Shown here in pieces: positions 63,823-64,000 of a stretch of DNA of 64,000 bases. Numbering within the stretch: the first letter of the stretch is position 1; every line of letters begins with the position of its first letter. The DNA comes from Moellerella sp963519845. Its GTDB lineage: Bacteria > Pseudomonadota > Gammaproteobacteria > Enterobacterales > Enterobacteriaceae. Position numbers and translations under genes: made by a program. The DNA lies in the NCBI GenBank assembly GCA_963519845.1, contig CAUQNX010000005.1, positions 119,366 to 183,365 of the forward strand, given 5' to 3'. The notes under the pieces are model-generated. The model worked only from the letters and a program-made list of their open reading frames with translations, made no database searches and was not told the DNA's origin.

Positions 63823-63863
63823 AATTAGCGAATTTTTATGCAAACTCGCCGTTATGATTAAAA

Positions 63864-64000
63864 CTAGGATTGTGTTTTCTTGGCCGCCTTGATCCACAAA
63901 CGTGAACCGTTGGCTGCAATACCCAGTAAAATCAAGTATTCCACTGACATCGCCAGCACACCTTGTAGATAAAATATCACTATACTGATGATATTAATAA
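63864..64000 (-). CDS. C-terminal end of a membrane protein (cut by the window edge)
   Basis: The last 45 codons of an open frame that enters from beyond the right edge and ends in TAG at 63864-63866. It has one or two hydrophobic stretches (IVIFYLQGVLAMSVEYLILL) and a basic tail (NGSRLWIKAAKKTQS). Followed by a good terminator, which supports a real gene end. Family not identifiable from this fragment. Confidence 0.55.
   Translation of the reverse strand, partial: INIISIVIFYLQGVLAMSVEYLILLGIAANGSRLWIKAAKKTQS

Noticed and set aside
1..64000. Mobile elements, CRISPR arrays, tRNA or rRNA genes
   Set aside because: None seen: no transposase or integrase frames, no regular short repeats, no recognisable tRNA or rRNA sequence.

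Overview
This 64 kb window is ordinary chromosome from an AT-rich gammaproteobacterium of the order Enterobacterales. Many genes closely resemble E. coli proteins (MoaA, BioB, UvrB, RhlE, YbiT, DinG, DusC, ModE, AroG). Several local orders also match E. coli: rhtA-dps, rhlE/cecR divergent, ybhL-moaEDC-moaA-ybhK-uvrB-bioDCFB/bioA-pgl-ybhA-modCBA/acrZ-modE-modF, and gpmA near aroG. The low G+C and the Proteus-type tryptophanase suggest Morganellaceae or Budviciaceae rather than Escherichia, but the window alone does not fix the genus. I see no rRNA, tRNA, CRISPR array, insertion sequence, integrase or prophage.

Layout. 0.2-6.5 kb: a frameshifted tryptophanase gene, then a minus-strand N-acetylmuramic acid operon (murQ, murP, RpiR-type regulator, TauE-type exporter) and a secreted CBM9-like protein, with CRP-like sites nearby. 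6.9-14.2 kb: sanA, folE-yeiB, an MFS carrier, moeAB, and an overlapping DUF1622/outer-membrane protein pair. 14.3-18.1 kb: a nupC-type transporter, yjjI and yjjW, read from a promoter with a perfect FNR box. 18.3-27.7 kb: an unknown membrane protein, ybiT, LOG and GNAT genes, rhtA, dps, an unknown protein and dinG. 27.7-33.2 kb: a small exported peptide, sseA, a DauR-like regulator beside ridA and a PLP dehydratase with two matching palindromes, a GlsB-type protein and a dGTPase of the antiphage-associated type. 33.3-43.7 kb: dusC, rhlE, cecR, ybhL, moaEDC/moaA (no moaB, Moco-riboswitch-like leader), ybhK and uvrB (LexA box and paired DnaA boxes upstream). 44.2-51.2 kb: the biotin operons around a BirA operator, a 54-residue Cys-rich protein, pgl and an unknown gene. 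51.5-58.1 kb: ybhA, modCBA, acrZ, modE and modF. 58.3-64 kb: a CPBP protease where E. coli has the gal operon, gpmA, an outer-membrane barrel, a membrane protein, a cupin, aroG and the end of one more membrane protein.

How it fits together. Molybdenum is the main theme: ModABC imports molybdate, ModE senses it, and MoaA/C/D/E, MoeB and MoeA build the cofactor in three separate clusters. Anaerobic and cell-wall-recycling metabolism is the second theme (FNR-linked glycyl radical operon, MurNAc catabolism). DNA damage response is the third (uvrB, dinG, dps). The least explained items are the Cys-rich 54-mer, the palindrome pair before ridA, the nupC-yjjI-yjjW unit and the acidic N-terminal tail on UvrB.
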